DNA from: Croceicoccus estronivorus
Lineage (GTDB): Bacteria; Pseudomonadota; Alphaproteobacteria; Sphingomonadales; Sphingomonadaceae
Assembly: GCF_001625325.1 (NCBI RefSeq)
Contig: NZ_JRQQ01000002.1
Location: 434,001 to 498,000, forward strand
Direction: 5' to 3'
Length of the DNA stretch: 64,000 nt
Shown here: one piece after another, positions 8,116 through 18,012 of the stretch
Numbering within the stretch: position 1 is the first letter of the stretch
Layout: every line of letters begins with the position of its first letter
Notes under the pieces: model-generated
Told to the model about the DNA's origin: nothing
Databases searched by the model: none
Seen by the model: the letters and a program-made list of their open reading frames with translations, nothing else
Translations under genes and position numbers: made by a program

Positions 8116-8658
8116 TCAACTACCCTTTGCACCTCTGAAGGCCCATCGCTGCACAAAGTCCCACCAGCCCTCTCGATAAATATGCAAGGCAAGCCCATAA
8201 AAGACGAAATTCCGCGGTTCCAGGGTGTTTCTCAGTCTGTTCTGCAAAGCCTTGGCTTCACCGCGCGTCACTTTATTTTGCACCGTGATGTGCGGCATCA
8301 AGGGATGCGAATCCTGCTGCGTCAGCAATCCATGAAAACTTTCAGCCAGTTGTTCATGAATCGCGATCAACGCCGGGCTTGAGATCTTCAGGGCTGTACC
8401 GTGACCCAATGGCATGATCCCATCGATAGCAGCTTTCGGCGGCAGGTTATGCGCGGCGGCACTGGCCAACGTAGCGCGGATTTCCCGTTCGGCAGATGGC
8501 GGCAAGCCGTGGAAAAGTGTTACGTGAGCCGAAATCTTGTTTCGCTCTGGGGGATAATACATACGCCTCAGACTTTCAGCCCAGGCAAAAACATCGGGCG
8601 GCAATTCCGCCGTGACAAGCAAAGGGGCTCCACGCCGGGAAGCCCCGCCCTCACCCAT
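8116..8658 (-). CDS. 2'-5' RNA ligase / 2H phosphoesterase family protein
   Basis: The product is 180 residues from the ATG at 8658, two bases after the mltG stop, which points to translational coupling. A longer frame would overlap mltG. It carries the two H-x-T signatures of the 2H superfamily (HVTLFHG and, about 90 residues later, HITVQNK), which bracket the active site. Members hydrolyse or ligate 2'-5' linked or cyclic phosphates. The physiological substrate of bacterial stand-alone members is mostly unknown, so only the family is assigned. Confidence 0.8.
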   Translation of the reverse strand: MGEGGASRRGAPLLVTAELPPDVFAWAESLRRMYYPPERNKISAHVTLFHGLPPSAEREIRATLASAAAHNLPPKAAIDGIMPLGHGTALKISSPALIAIHEQLAESFHGLLTQQDSHPLMPHITVQNKVTRGEAKALQNRLRNTLEPRNFVFYGLALHIYREGWWDFVQRWAFRGAKGS

Positions 8659-8660
8659 GC

Positions 8661-9632
8661 CTACATTTCCCCCCGCGCACGGCGCAGGGCGAACCACTTT
8701 TCGACATTGGCATTATGTTGTTCAAGCGTGTCGGAAAATACATGTCCCCCGGTGCCGTCCGCAACCATGTAAAGCACCGAAGTCTTCGCCGGATTGAGTA
8801 CGGCAGCAATCGACTGGCGTCCCGGATTGGTAATCGGCCCTTTGGGCAAACCAGTCATCGTATACGTGTTGTAGCCGTTTACTGCCTGGATTTCGGACTG
8901 GCGAATCCGGCGTCCCAAGGGTTTGCCTTTGGTGATCGGATAGATGATCGTCGGATCGGCCTGAAGCAGCATGCCCTGCTTGACGCGATTGGAATAAAGG
9001 CCCGCGACCATTCTCCGTTCCGAAGGTTTGCCGGTTTCCTTTTCCACAATAGAGGCGAGAATAATTGCCTCCTGCGGCGTTTTCACTGCAAGATCGGGCC
9101 CTCGCTTGGCCCACAGTTCCGCCAAGGTCCGATCCATCGCCACTTGCATTCGTTTCAGCACCGCCGCACGGGCCTCACCACGTTCGAACGCATAGCTCTC
9201 CGGCAGGAGAGATCCCTCCTCGGGCACCGGTACATCTCCCGTCAGGAGCGGCTCGGCCATCAGTCTTTCCTGCACCATGACCGATGGCATCCCTTCCGGG
9301 ATCGTAACAAACCGGCGAATAACGTCCCCGCCCTGCAGAATCGCGAGGATTTGCGAGGAGCTGGCAGCTGCCGGCAACATGAATTCGCCCGCCTTTATAG
9401 GATCGTTGCCGCCGAATATTCGCGCTCGCAACAGAAAGCCTTCAGCAGACCCTATCGTCTTTTCTCGTTCGAGATCATGAGCAACGCTACGCAGCGACGA
9501 CCCGGACGGCACCAGGAAGGAATGCTCCTTCTGCAATGGCCCGGGGCCATACCAACCATAGGTAAAGACGGCTGCGGCAGCGAACAGCACCAGCGCAATC
9601 GCCAGCAGGACCTGCCTGCCGCGCCGGAACAT
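8661..9632 (-). CDS. mltG: Endolytic peptidoglycan transglycosylase MltG
   Basis: The 323-residue protein has one N-terminal membrane segment (about residues 9-27) and a YceG-like catalytic domain. The conserved glutamate lies in ASIVEKETGK, followed by ERRMVAGLYSNR and LLQADPTIIY. MltG cleaves nascent glycan strands at the inner membrane and helps end their synthesis. The gene begins one base after fabF stops, so it belongs to the same transcript. The fabF-mltG pairing recurs in bacterial genomes. Confidence 0.93.
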   Translation of the reverse strand: MFRRGRQVLLAIALVLFAAAAVFTYGWYGPGPLQKEHSFLVPSGSSLRSVAHDLEREKTIGSAEGFLLRARIFGGNDPIKAGEFMLPAAASSSQILAILQGGDVIRRFVTIPEGMPSVMVQERLMAEPLLTGDVPVPEEGSLLPESYAFERGEARAAVLKRMQVAMDRTLAELWAKRGPDLAVKTPQEAIILASIVEKETGKPSERRMVAGLYSNRVKQGMLLQADPTIIYPITKGKPLGRRIRQSEIQAVNGYNTYTMTGLPKGPITNPGRQSIAAVLNPAKTSVLYMVADGTGGHVFSDTLEQHNANVEKWFALRRARGEM

Positions 9633-9633
9633 G

Positions 9634-10896
9634 TCAGTCGACCAGCTTCAACACCAGGCTGGCATTGGTACCGCCAAAGCCGAAACTGTTGTTCAGCACA
9701 GCGCGAACCGGCCGCTTCTTCGCCTTGTGCGGGACGAGATCCACCCCGACACAGCTTTCGCTGGGATTATCGAGATTGAGCGTTGGCGGCACGATCTGAT
9801 CACGCAATGCGAGAATGCAGAAAATCGATTCCACCGCACCGGCACCACCAAGCAGATGGCCAATGGCCGACTTAGTCGAGCTCATTGAAACCCCGCTCAT
9901 GGCATCACCGAACAGGCGACGGACCGCGCCAAGTTCAAGTTCATCGCCCAACGGCGTCGAAGTCCCGTGCGCGTTGATGTAGTCGATATCGGCCGGGCTC
10001 ATTCCAGCCTTCCTCAACGCCATCTCCATCGACCGGAAAGCCCCCGATCCTTCCGGATGCGGAGCAGTCACGTGATATGCATCACCGGAAAGGCCATAAC
10101 CCACCACTTCGGCATAAATCTTCGCGCCCCGCGCCTTGGCATGTTCATATTCTTCCAACACGACCACGCCGGCACCTTCACCCATAACGAAACCGTCACG
10201 GGCTTCGTCGTAAGGGCGACTCGCTTTTTCAGGTTCATCATTGAAAGCTGTCGACAAGGCGCGAGCTTGCGCGAAACCGGCGATGCCAATCGGACAGATG
10301 GTCGCCTCCGCACCACCAGCCAGCATGATATCGGCATCGTCGTCCCTGATCATCCGCGCCGCATCACCGATCGAGTGTGCGCCGGTCGAACAGGCTGTCA
10401 CAACCGCGTGATTCGGTCCCATCAGGCCATATTTGATGGATACCTGCCCTGAAATCAGGTTAATGAGACGGCCATGGACAAAGTGTGGAGACACTCGTCC
10501 CGGCCCTTTTTCATGAAGGACCAGCGATTCTTTCTCGATCCCCGGCAAACCACCAATGCCCGAACCAATTGAGCATCCGGCACGCAGGCGGGTTGCTTCA
10601 TCCATTTCGAGCAGTCCGGCATCCTCAATCGCCTGTCCGGCTGCGTCGATGCCATAAACGATGAACGGATCCACCTGACGCTGAATCTTCGTATCGACCC
10701 GCTTGCTTGCATCGAAGCCATAGGGATGGTCGGCCGGTTTCACTTCACAGGCGATCCGGCATTTCTGGTCAGAAGCATCAAAGCGGGTAATCGGCCCCGC
10801 CCCGCTCATGCCGGCAAGGATGTTCGCCCAGGTAGTTTCGACATCGCTACCCAGCGGGGTGACGAGGCCAAGACCAGTTACGACCACACGGCGCAT
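9634..10896 (-). CDS. fabF: 3-oxoacyl-[acyl-carrier-protein] synthase II
   Basis: The 420-residue protein is a complete thiolase-fold condensing enzyme. The catalytic cysteine is C169 in VVTACSTGAHS. The two active-site histidines lie in INAHGTSTPLGD and SAIGHLLGGAG, with the glycine-rich end FGFGGTNASLV. It elongates acyl-ACP with malonyl-ACP in fatty acid synthesis. The ATG at 10896 has a strong purine-rich ribosome site (GGAGAGAG). acpP lies upstream on the same strand, the common acpP-fabF order. Confidence 0.97.
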   Translation of the reverse strand: MRRVVVTGLGLVTPLGSDVETTWANILAGMSGAGPITRFDASDQKCRIACEVKPADHPYGFDASKRVDTKIQRQVDPFIVYGIDAAGQAIEDAGLLEMDEATRLRAGCSIGSGIGGLPGIEKESLVLHEKGPGRVSPHFVHGRLINLISGQVSIKYGLMGPNHAVVTACSTGAHSIGDAARMIRDDDADIMLAGGAEATICPIGIAGFAQARALSTAFNDEPEKASRPYDEARDGFVMGEGAGVVVLEEYEHAKARGAKIYAEVVGYGLSGDAYHVTAPHPEGSGAFRSMEMALRKAGMSPADIDYINAHGTSTPLGDELELGAVRRLFGDAMSGVSMSSTKSAIGHLLGGAGAVESIFCILALRDQIVPPTLNLDNPSESCVGVDLVPHKAKKRPVRAVLNNSFGFGGTNASLVLKLVD

Positions 10897-11011
10897 ATAC
10901 TCTCTCCGTAAAAACCAACAGGCCCAACCCGTTCAGGGTCGAGCCTGTCGTGATCCCGCCGACCACCCAAAGATCTTTGGCCGTCAGGCGAGTGCGGCGG
11001 GATACGGGCTA

Positions 11012-11248
11012 TCAGCCCTTGTTGTCGTCGATATACTTGATCGCGTCGCCGACAGTGGCGATCTTTTCCGCCGCATCGTCAGGAATTTCGACGCCAAATT
11101 CTTCTTCAAAGGCCATCACCAGCTCGACAATGTCGAGGCTGTCGGCGCCCAGATCGTCGATGAAGCTGGCATCCGGGGCCACCTTGTCGGCTTCTACACC
11201 CAGATGTTCGACGACAATCTTCTTAACGCGGTCAGCGGTATCGCTCAT
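11012..11248 (-). CDS. acpP: Acyl carrier protein
   Basis: This is a 78-residue acidic helical protein of typical ACP length. The phosphopantetheine attachment serine is S37 in [11 protein letters not shown], followed by the [11 protein letters not shown] helix. It carries growing acyl chains for FabF, FabZ and other enzymes of fatty acid synthesis. It lies 115 bp upstream of fabF on the same strand. The gap contains an inverted repeat (ATCCCGCCG ... CGGCGGGAT, about 10951-11012), which may limit read-through from acpP and explain higher acpP expression. Confidence 0.97.
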   Translation of the reverse strand: MSDTADRVKKIVVEHLGVEADKVAPDASFIDDLGADSLDIVELVMAFEEEFGVEIPDDAAEKIATVGDAIKYIDDNKG

Positions 11249-11414
11249 GTTTTCCCTCTCACTATGGGAGCTACGAAATTGGCAATCGCCCTAATGAGTG
11301 CCGCGCGTGCTGGCAAGTGGAATGGGGGATTCCTCAACCATAAACCCATCGCGACATCCACGGCATTTGATCCCTCTCAATGCAATTGTCCTGTGCCAAT
11401 ACCATATCAGCGCC

Positions 11415-11960
11415 ATGACTTTCCAACGACATCGCAGGTTTCGCCGACGCGGTTACCGAGTGCTGGGCCCTGCTCTCGCATTGAGCCTCACCGCCGGCGG
11501 AAATTCCGCACACGCTGCCGTTCACCCTATCGACCGACAGGCTCTCGAAGCTGCATTGGATGACGAGTACAAGGCTGAAGCGACCTATCAATCGATCCTA
11601 GACAGATACGGTGCAGTTCGCCCCTTCATAAACATCGTGGAGGCAGAACGCCGCCACATTGCCATGGTGAAGTTCCAATATGCGCGTTTCGGGATGGATA
11701 CGCCAAGCAACCCGTATCTCGGCGCTATCGTACCGGCTGACAGTTTACCGGCCGCTTACCAGAACGGCGTTGCGGCGGAGCTCGAAAACATCGCGCTATA
11801 TGACCGGCTTCTGCCGAAGATCGTCGATAACGGGGTCCGAGCAACGCTCACACGCCTGCAATCTGCATCGCGCGACAACCATTTGCCCGCTTTCCAGCGG
11901 TGCGTCGAACACCGTGGCATACCTTCTGGACGCGGAATGCAGCGCGACTTGAGTCAATAA
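11415..11960 (+). CDS. DUF2202 ferritin-like protein with signal peptide
   Basis: The product is 181 residues from the ATG at 11415. A longer frame upstream has no signal sequence at its start. Residues 1-34 read as basic, hydrophobic, then small residues ending AHA, a likely export signal. The mature part is helical with E-x(n)-E-R-R-H type metal-binding patterns (DDEYKAEATYQSILD and IVEAERRHIAMV), as in ferritin-like DUF2202 proteins. The function of this family is unproven; metal handling in the periplasm is a guess. It diverges from acpP across a 166-bp gap. Confidence 0.7.
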   Translation: MTFQRHRRFRRRGYRVLGPALALSLTAGGNSAHAAVHPIDRQALEAALDDEYKAEATYQSILDRYGAVRPFINIVEAERRHIAMVKFQYARFGMDTPSNPYLGAIVPADSLPAAYQNGVAAELENIALYDRLLPKIVDNGVRATLTRLQSASRDNHLPAFQRCVEHRGIPSGRGMQRDLSQ

Positions 11961-11983
11961 GACAAACCAAATCAAGACAACCA

Positions 11984-12014
11984 TTGCCGGGACAAAATAC
12001 CGTCGCCCCGGCAA
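11984..12014. terminator. Stem-loop between convergent genes
   Basis: TTGCCGGG at 11984-11991 pairs perfectly with CCCGGCAA at 12007-12014 across a 15-base loop. It lies between the ends of the DUF2202 gene and aspS. Neither side has a strong T tract, so it is a possible but weak bidirectional terminator. Confidence 0.4.
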
Positions 12015-12022
12015 AACCGTTA

Positions 12023-13813
12023 TCAGGCCTGTGGCTTGGGCGGCTCGACAATTCGCAAATGCAGTTCGCGCAATTGGCGCGGTTCCGCTGTATTCGGCGC
12101 CCCCATCAGCAGGTCTTCCGCCCGCTGGTTCATCGGGAACAGCGTGATTTCACGCAAGTTCACCGCGCCGCACAACAACATGACCATCCGATCGACACCG
12201 GCGGCCATCCCGCCATGCGGCGGCGCCCCATACTGAAAGGCGCGATAAAGGCCGCCGAAACGATCCTCCACATCCTGCTTCGACAGGCCAACCAGTTCAA
12301 AGGCCTTCACCATCGTTTCCGGCATGTGGTTACGGATCGAACCGGAAGCGATTTCGTAGCCGTTGCAGACGAGGTCGTACTGAAACGCCTTGATAGTGAG
12401 CGGGTCCTGCCCCTGCAGTGCATCCATTCCGCCCTGCGGCATTGAGAAGGGGTTGTGGCTGAATTCCACCTTCTTTTCATCTTCGTCCCATTCGTAGAAC
12501 GGGAAATCCACAATCCAGGCCAGTTCGAACCGGCCCTTCTCGATCAGATCCAGTTCTTCACCGACGCGAATTCGTGCGGCACCGGCCAGCTTGGCGGCCC
12601 CATCTTCCTTGCCTGCGGCGAAGAACAGGCCATCGTCAGGCCCGAGCCCGAGCTCATCATAGAGCTGCTCCATCCGGTCTGCACCGTGGTTTTTGGCAAT
12701 CGGCCCACCGAATTCACCACCCTTGCGGGTGACATAACCAAGCCCGGCAAATCCCTCGCCACGCGCCCAGTTGTTCATGTCATCAAAGAACTTGCGACTC
12801 TTGTCAGCTGTGTTGGGTGCAGGAATCACCCGCACGACTCCGCCCGATCCGACGATTTTCTCGAACAGGCCGAAGCCGGATTGCTCGAAATGTTTGGTCA
12901 CGTCCGAAATAATCAACGGATTGCGCAAATCCGGCTTGTCCGTGCCATATTTCAGCATGGATTCGGCATAGGGAATGCGCGGGAAACTCCCTGACGGAGT
13001 GACATGCTGGCCGTTGGCAAATGTTTCGAATACGCCTGCAATGACAGGTTCCATCGTCTCCCAGATTTCTTCCTGAGTGACGAAGCTCATTTCAAGATCG
13101 AGCTGATAGAACTCACCCGGCAGGCGATCGGCACGCGGATCTTCGTCACGGAAACAAGGAGCAATCTGGAAATAGCGATCGAAGCCCGCAACCATCAGCA
13201 ACTGCTTGTATTGTTGCGGAGCCTGCGGAAGCGCATAGAACTTACCGGCATGAATGCGGCTGGGAACGAGGAAGTCGCGCGCGCCTTCAGGGCTGGATGC
13301 CGTGAGAATCGGAGTCGAATATTCAGTGAACCCCGCGCTTTCCATTCGCCGGCGCATGTCGGAAATGATTTTCGTGCGGGTAACAATGTTGGCGTGCAAC
13401 GTTTCGCGCCGCAGATCGAGGAAACGGTATTTGAGACGAATATCCTCAGGATATTCCTGTTCCCCGGCAACCGGCATCGGCAATTCTTCCGAACGACTCT
13501 GCACATCGACGGAACGGGCGAAGACTTCGATCTCGCCTGTCGCCAGATTCGGATTCACAGTCGCATCATTGCGGGCTTTTACTTCGCCGTCGATGGTTAC
13601 GACGCTTTCAAGGCGCAGACCATCGAGCAGACTCAGTGCGGGACTGTCTTCATCCGCCACGATCTGGGTGATCCCATAGTGATCTCGCAGATCGACAAAC
13701 AGCACGCCGCCATGGTCACGCTTGCGATGCACCCATCCCGAAAGACGGACAGTTTGCCCGACATCAGCCTTGGTCAAGGCGCCGCAAGTGTGGGAACGAT
13801 AAGGATGCACCAT
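12023..13813 (-). CDS. aspS: Aspartate-tRNA ligase
   Basis: The 596-residue protein starts at the ATG at 13813 ([11 protein letters not shown]); an earlier in-frame start adds five residues without support. It has the OB-fold anticodon-binding domain ([17 protein letters not shown]), the class II motif 2 ([13 protein letters not shown]) and the C-terminal motif 3 ([14 protein letters not shown]). The bacterial GAD insertion lies between. It charges tRNA-Asp. Many alphaproteobacterial forms are non-discriminating and also charge tRNA-Asn for amidation by GatCAB; that cannot be decided here. Confidence 0.97.
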   Translation of the reverse strand: MVHPYRSHTCGALTKADVGQTVRLSGWVHRKRDHGGVLFVDLRDHYGITQIVADEDSPALSLLDGLRLESVVTIDGEVKARNDATVNPNLATGEIEVFARSVDVQSRSEELPMPVAGEQEYPEDIRLKYRFLDLRRETLHANIVTRTKIISDMRRRMESAGFTEYSTPILTASSPEGARDFLVPSRIHAGKFYALPQAPQQYKQLLMVAGFDRYFQIAPCFRDEDPRADRLPGEFYQLDLEMSFVTQEEIWETMEPVIAGVFETFANGQHVTPSGSFPRIPYAESMLKYGTDKPDLRNPLIISDVTKHFEQSGFGLFEKIVGSGGVVRVIPAPNTADKSRKFFDDMNNWARGEGFAGLGYVTRKGGEFGGPIAKNHGADRMEQLYDELGLGPDDGLFFAAGKEDGAAKLAGAARIRVGEELDLIEKGRFELAWIVDFPFYEWDEDEKKVEFSHNPFSMPQGGMDALQGQDPLTIKAFQYDLVCNGYEIASGSIRNHMPETMVKAFELVGLSKQDVEDRFGGLYRAFQYGAPPHGGMAAGVDRMVMLLCGAVNLREITLFPMNQRAEDLLMGAPNTAEPRQLRELHLRIVEPPKPQA

Positions 13814-13938
13814 CGAAACTCTTTCCAATTTGCCTGCAATCGGGCAGGGGGAAGGCGGCGCTAACAGGGTAACGCGGCGATTTTGTCAACCCGCGCCGGG
13901 TGGCCAGGCCATCCTTTGCCATAACCAGAAACTGTCAG

Positions 13939-15132
13939 ATGAAGATACACAAGCTCATAACAAAAACCGACGAACTCGCAGATATCTGCTCCCGGCTCGC
14001 AAAGGCTGACTTCGTCACCGTCGATACGGAATTCATGCGCGAGAATACGTATTGGCCGGAATTATGCCTGGTCCAGATCGCCGATGACAAGGAAGCTGCG
14101 GCGATCGATCCCCTGGCTCCCGGGATCGATTTGACCCCTCTCCTCGATCTTCTGACCGACAATGAGGATGTGCTCAAAGTCTTCCATGCAGGCGGTCAGG
14201 ACGTCGAAATCATCTACAACCTGACCGGACGCACTCCCCACCCGATCTTCGACACGCAAATTGCCATGATGGCGATCAGCCAGTCCGAGCAGATCGGTTA
14301 TGCCAATCTCGTCGAGAGCTGGTTGGGCTTTACGATCGACAAGGGTGCCCGCTTTACAGACTGGTCACGCCGCCCGCTGACCGACCGGCAGATCGAATAT
14401 GCGATCGGCGACGTAACGCACCTGTCAAAGATCTTTCCAAAGATGCTGAAGCGTCTGATCAAGACCGGTCGCGGCGAATGGCTGGATATCGAGATGGAAA
14501 ATCTCGCCGATCCGGACAACTATCGCAACGATCCCTCACGCGCATGGCGCAAGATTCGCGCACCTGGCCGCAATCCGCAAGTTCTCGGGCGGCTGAAGGC
14601 ACTGGCCGCATGGCGAGAACTGGAAGCGCAGGACAAGAATATCCCGCGCGGCAGGATCATGCGGGATGAAACCCTGGCCGACCTTGCCAGCAACCCGCCG
14701 GGCAAGCAGGCAGACCTCGCCAAGGTCCGCGGCCTTTCGCAAACCTGGACGGACAACGAAATCGGCAAGCGATTAATGCGTACGCTCAAGGATGCCGAAG
14801 CCCTGCCGCATGATGAAATGCCCGCCAAGACACCACGCGGCGCCCCTCTCGGCAAGGAAGGGGCATTGGTGGCCGATCTTCTCAAACTGCTGCTCAAGAT
14901 CAGGTCCAGGGAAATCGACGTCGCAACCCGTCTCCTCACACGCAGCGACGAACTGGAAGCTCTTGCGGCAGGCATCCGCAACCTCCCGGTACTGCAAGGC
15001 TGGCGTTTCGAGATGTTCGGTAGAGATGCGCTGGAACTGGTCGAAGGAAGACTGGCTTTCGCAGTACTCGACGGGAAGCTCAAAATGACGCACATCGATG
15101 AAATGACGGAAAGCATGGTCGGAACTGCATGA
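13939..15132 (+). CDS. rnd: Ribonuclease D
   Basis: The 397-residue protein starts at the ATG at 13939. It shows the DEDD exonuclease motifs: VDTEF (D29, E31), FHAGGQDVEI (second Asp) and YAIGDVTHL (Tyr and last Asp), followed by an HRDC-like helical C-terminus. RNase D trims the 3' ends of tRNA precursors and other stable RNAs. It diverges from aspS and overlaps the oxyR-type gene by 4 nt (ATGA), so the two are co-transcribed. Confidence 0.93.
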   Translation: MKIHKLITKTDELADICSRLAKADFVTVDTEFMRENTYWPELCLVQIADDKEAAAIDPLAPGIDLTPLLDLLTDNEDVLKVFHAGGQDVEIIYNLTGRTPHPIFDTQIAMMAISQSEQIGYANLVESWLGFTIDKGARFTDWSRRPLTDRQIEYAIGDVTHLSKIFPKMLKRLIKTGRGEWLDIEMENLADPDNYRNDPSRAWRKIRAPGRNPQVLGRLKALAAWRELEAQDKNIPRGRIMRDETLADLASNPPGKQADLAKVRGLSQTWTDNEIGKRLMRTLKDAEALPHDEMPAKTPRGAPLGKEGALVADLLKLLLKIRSREIDVATRLLTRSDELEALAAGIRNLPVLQGWRFEMFGRDALELVEGRLAFAVLDGKLKMTHIDEMTESMVGTA

Positions 15133-16025
15133 GCACCTACCTGCCGACGCTCAAGCAGCTGCAATATCTGGTTGCACTGCATGAGCACAGCCATTTCGGC
15201 CGCGCGGCGGAAAGCTGTTTTGTTTCCCAATCCACTCTTTCAGCGGGCCTGCGTGAGCTTGAATCGCTGCTAGGGGTAACTCTGGTGGAGCGTAGCCGCC
15301 GGGTCGTTCGGTTCACCCCGCTTGGCAATGCCGTCGTCGCCAAGGCCCATCGTCTGCTGCGCGAAGCAGAGGAGTTGTCCGAACTCGTCCAGTCCGCAGG
15401 GCAGCCTTTGGCCGGCGAATTGCGGATGAGCGTAATCCCCACCATTGCACCGTTCCTGTTGCCACGCATCCTGCCACGGCTGCGCAAGGAACGACCGCAG
15501 CTCAAGCTGTTCCTGCGCGAAGAGACCAGCGCCGATGCCATCGAGTCGCTTCACCACGGCAGGGCCGATTGCGTGCTGCTGGCCCTTCCCTTCGCTACGG
15601 GCGACGTGGAAGCAGCGAAGATCTGCGACGATCCGCTCTATGTCGCCTTTCCCAAGGACGATCCGCGCAACCCGCCAGACGAGGTCCCTCCGGCAATGAT
15701 CGACGAAGGCCGTTTACTGTTGCTGGAAGACGGGCACTGCTTGAAAGAACATGCTCTCGCCGCATGCAATCGCCCTGAACTGCGAGCGAGTGCCACGATG
15801 ATCGGCACCAGCCTGCACACACTGGTCCAGATGGTCGACAATGGCCTTGGCCTGACCATCGTGCCGAAAATGGCATTGGACGCAGGCATTCTCAGCGGCA
15901 CTGAAGTGGTGGCACGGCCCTTGAAATCGAAAAGTGCAAGTCGCGAAATCATGCTCGTCTGGCGCAAGAATTCTCCGCGCAGCGATGAATTTCAGATGTT
16001 GGCTGAGGAGTTGCGGGCAGGATAG
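15129..16025 (+). CDS. oxyR: OxyR-type LysR family peroxide sensor
   Basis: The 298-residue protein has an N-terminal LysR winged HTH (HFGRAAESCFVSQSTLSAGLRELE) and a substrate-binding-like sensor domain. Two cysteines, C204 and C213 in the GHC and AAC segments, are nine residues apart. This matches the redox pair C199/C208 of E. coli OxyR, including the surrounding LLEDGHCL motif. The protein is therefore expected to form a disulfide on peroxide stress and activate catalase and peroxidase genes. Its start overlaps the rnd stop, an unusual partner; no antioxidant gene is adjacent. Confidence 0.88.
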   Translation: MSTYLPTLKQLQYLVALHEHSHFGRAAESCFVSQSTLSAGLRELESLLGVTLVERSRRVVRFTPLGNAVVAKAHRLLREAEELSELVQSAGQPLAGELRMSVIPTIAPFLLPRILPRLRKERPQLKLFLREETSADAIESLHHGRADCVLLALPFATGDVEAAKICDDPLYVAFPKDDPRNPPDEVPPAMIDEGRLLLLEDGHCLKEHALAACNRPELRASATMIGTSLHTLVQMVDNGLGLTIVPKMALDAGILSGTEVVARPLKSKSASREIMLVWRKNSPRSDEFQMLAEELRAG

Positions 16026-16037
16026 CCCCCCTGCCCT

Positions 16038-17039
16038 TCAAGACTCCTGAATCAATTCCGCGCGATATCCCCCCTCTACAGCCCCTGCAGAGTGTGTCGC
16101 GCCTGCCTGTTGTGCGAACGCCCTCATAAGGTTCGACCCAAGTCCGCCATCGGACGGCGCCTCGCCATCCAGACCCGCGCCATCGTCATCGATTGTCAAA
16201 CGCCATTCGCCATCAGACACGTGGAAATACACCCCAATCGTGCCTTTACGCTCTTCCGGGAACGCATACTTGAGGCAGTTTGCCATCGCTTCGTTGACAT
16301 AGAGGCCAATCGCGACCGCGATTTCCCCGGGCAGTGTCAGCGGATCGATCTCCCGATAAATCTGAACATGCGCAGGAACGGCAGCTCTCTCTATCCGGTC
16401 AAGCAGTGCATTGAGATATGGCTTGATCGCAATCTCGCTCTCTTCCCAGTGCTCGCTTGCGAGATGGGAATACGCATCCGCAAAGGTGCGTACGCGACCG
16501 GCGGCATCGTCGAGTGGACCATGCAAAGAGGTGTCGGGCAAACGCCGCTTCTGGATTTCCAGCATGCTGGCGACGAGTGCAAAATTGTTCTTCGTGCGAT
16601 GCTCCAACTCGGCAAGCAGGGTCAGCCTGCGATCAGCGGCCCCCTGTATCTGCTCCATCGTACTTTGCGCAGCCCGACGAAATGCTTCTGAAAATACGAC
16701 CAGGACCATGCAGCATAACGCATTCAAAACAACACGCTCCGCATCGGCCGGCTCTGCAAAATCGAGCGAATACTGGGCCGGTAGAACGGCATACCAGGCC
16801 CAGAAGAAAGTGAGGGCAAACGCGGTCAGTCCTGCAAGCAGATGTCCATAGAGAGTCGCCAGCAGAATGGTGGGATAGATCAGCGCAAAAGGTCCCGCTG
16901 TCGGTGCCCAGATATCGAATACCCGTCTGATGCCGATCATCGCGATGGCGCAAATACAGCCAAACACAAGCTGCGCCGCAATTTTCCCGGGGCGGGAGAC
17001 GAATTGCCGACTGACGTCAAACTGGGCGAGGCGCTGCAT
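16038..17039 (-). CDS. Membrane sensor histidine kinase (DUF4118 + HisKA_2)
   Basis: About 333 residues from the ATG at 17039, which has AGGATG-type ribosome bases upstream; the ATG at 17048 is an alternative. The N-terminal region has about four membrane segments resembling the KdpD-like DUF4118 domain (residues 20-120). The H box LEHRTKNNF places the phospho-accepting histidine at 147. The N box is NEAMANCLKYAFP and the G box DDDGAGL, the pattern of the HisKA_2 group, which is abundant in Alphaproteobacteria. No response regulator is nearby, so it is an orphan kinase. In this class such kinases often feed the general stress response; that is inference only. Confidence 0.8.
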   Translation of the reverse strand: MQRLAQFDVSRQFVSRPGKIAAQLVFGCICAIAMIGIRRVFDIWAPTAGPFALIYPTILLATLYGHLLAGLTAFALTFFWAWYAVLPAQYSLDFAEPADAERVVLNALCCMVLVVFSEAFRRAAQSTMEQIQGAADRRLTLLAELEHRTKNNFALVASMLEIQKRRLPDTSLHGPLDDAAGRVRTFADAYSHLASEHWEESEIAIKPYLNALLDRIERAAVPAHVQIYREIDPLTLPGEIAVAIGLYVNEAMANCLKYAFPEERKGTIGVYFHVSDGEWRLTIDDDGAGLDGEAPSDGGLGSNLMRAFAQQAGATHSAGAVEGGYRAELIQES

Positions 17040-17302
17040 TGCGATCATCCTGAGCGGGATTGGAAATTCAGGATATTCCGCGCCTGTCACGCCAGCCGAC
17101 TGTCCCGTGCAATCGGCCATTGCTAGGCTTAAGTGAAAATTCCACCAAGTCGAATCATTTAATATGCCCTCTTGCTCGGACATGCTGCTTATCCGATCCG
17201 ACAATGCAACCATCATTGCCCCGGCCACTGGCGCCGGAACCGAACTTCTTCTATCGATAAAAGCAAGCTTGGGGCCCATTCAGGGCTTGGCAGAGGGCCA
17301 TA

Positions 17303-17869
17303 ATGACACCGACAGACCTGCTCGTCCCCACCTATGTCCAGATGCTGACGGCGCTGTCGAACTGGCTCGAGAAGGCGGCAAAACAATTGCCGCCCGAGGA
17401 AGCGGAAGCTTTGCTTTCCGCAAAGCTTGCTCCGGACATGTTCCCGCTGTCGACGCAAGTCCGATTTGCATGCGTACAAGCGCAAGAGGGCATGTACCGA
17501 CTGAGAGGAGAGGAGTTTCCCCCAGCGATAGACCTGCTGCTCGACGAAGGACGCAACGCTGGCGAGCAGCCTGGCACACTGGCAGAGGCCAAGACAAGAA
17601 TCGATGAGACCGTCTCTTTGGTCAAAACGCTATCCGCAGATACCGAGGAAGGCGATCCAGACAGGCCGATTGCCCATGCATTGCCAATGGGGATCGTATT
17701 CGATTTGACAGCGCAGCAATATGCTCGCGACTGGACCCTCGGCCAATTCTATTTTCACATCATGATCGCATACGCGATCTTGCGTAATCAGGGCATCGAT
17801 CTCGGCAAAGCTGACTATGTCACTCATATGTTCGCATATTTACGACCGGGAACAGCACCTTCCGAATAA
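17303..17869 (+). CDS. DUF1993 family protein
   Basis: The 188-residue protein resembles the DUF1993 family. It opens with YVQMLTALSNWLEKA, has PLSTQVRFACVQAQE and AEAKTRIDET in the middle, and GQFYFHIMIAYAILRNQG near the end. The family has a DinB-like four-helix bundle fold and no established reaction. There is no signal peptide, so it is probably cytoplasmic. It diverges from the histidine kinase gene across a 263-bp gap in which I see no clear promoter consensus. Confidence 0.75.
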   Translation: MTPTDLLVPTYVQMLTALSNWLEKAAKQLPPEEAEALLSAKLAPDMFPLSTQVRFACVQAQEGMYRLRGEEFPPAIDLLLDEGRNAGEQPGTLAEAKTRIDETVSLVKTLSADTEEGDPDRPIAHALPMGIVFDLTAQQYARDWTLGQFYFHIMIAYAILRNQGIDLGKADYVTHMFAYLRPGTAPSE

Positions 17870-17981
17870 CGGCAAGCAGAGCTTTCTGAACACGGCCCTT
17901 TCCCAAATATCACGTTTGTGCGAACGCAATCGGGTTGAATCCCGCAGCGTGGGAAATCGCCCTTTCTTTCAAGTGGAGAAC

Positions 17982-18004
17982 CGGGGTGGGCAAAGCCCAC
18001 CCCG
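17982..18004 (-). terminator. Perfect 10-bp hairpin after the OmpA-like gene
   Basis: CGGGGTGGGC at 17982-17991 pairs perfectly with GCCCACCCCG at 17995-18004 around an AAA loop. It lies 8 bp beyond the stop of the OmpA-like gene and faces the converging DUF1993 gene. The T-rich side on the minus strand (TTCTCC) is short, so termination is probable rather than certain. Confidence 0.6.
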
Positions 18005-18012
18005 TAGGGATA

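Noticed and set aside
17040-17302. GGAAC at 17236 as a general stress (EcfG) promoter for the DUF1993 gene
   Set aside because: No matching CGTT-type -10 lies 16-17 bp downstream.
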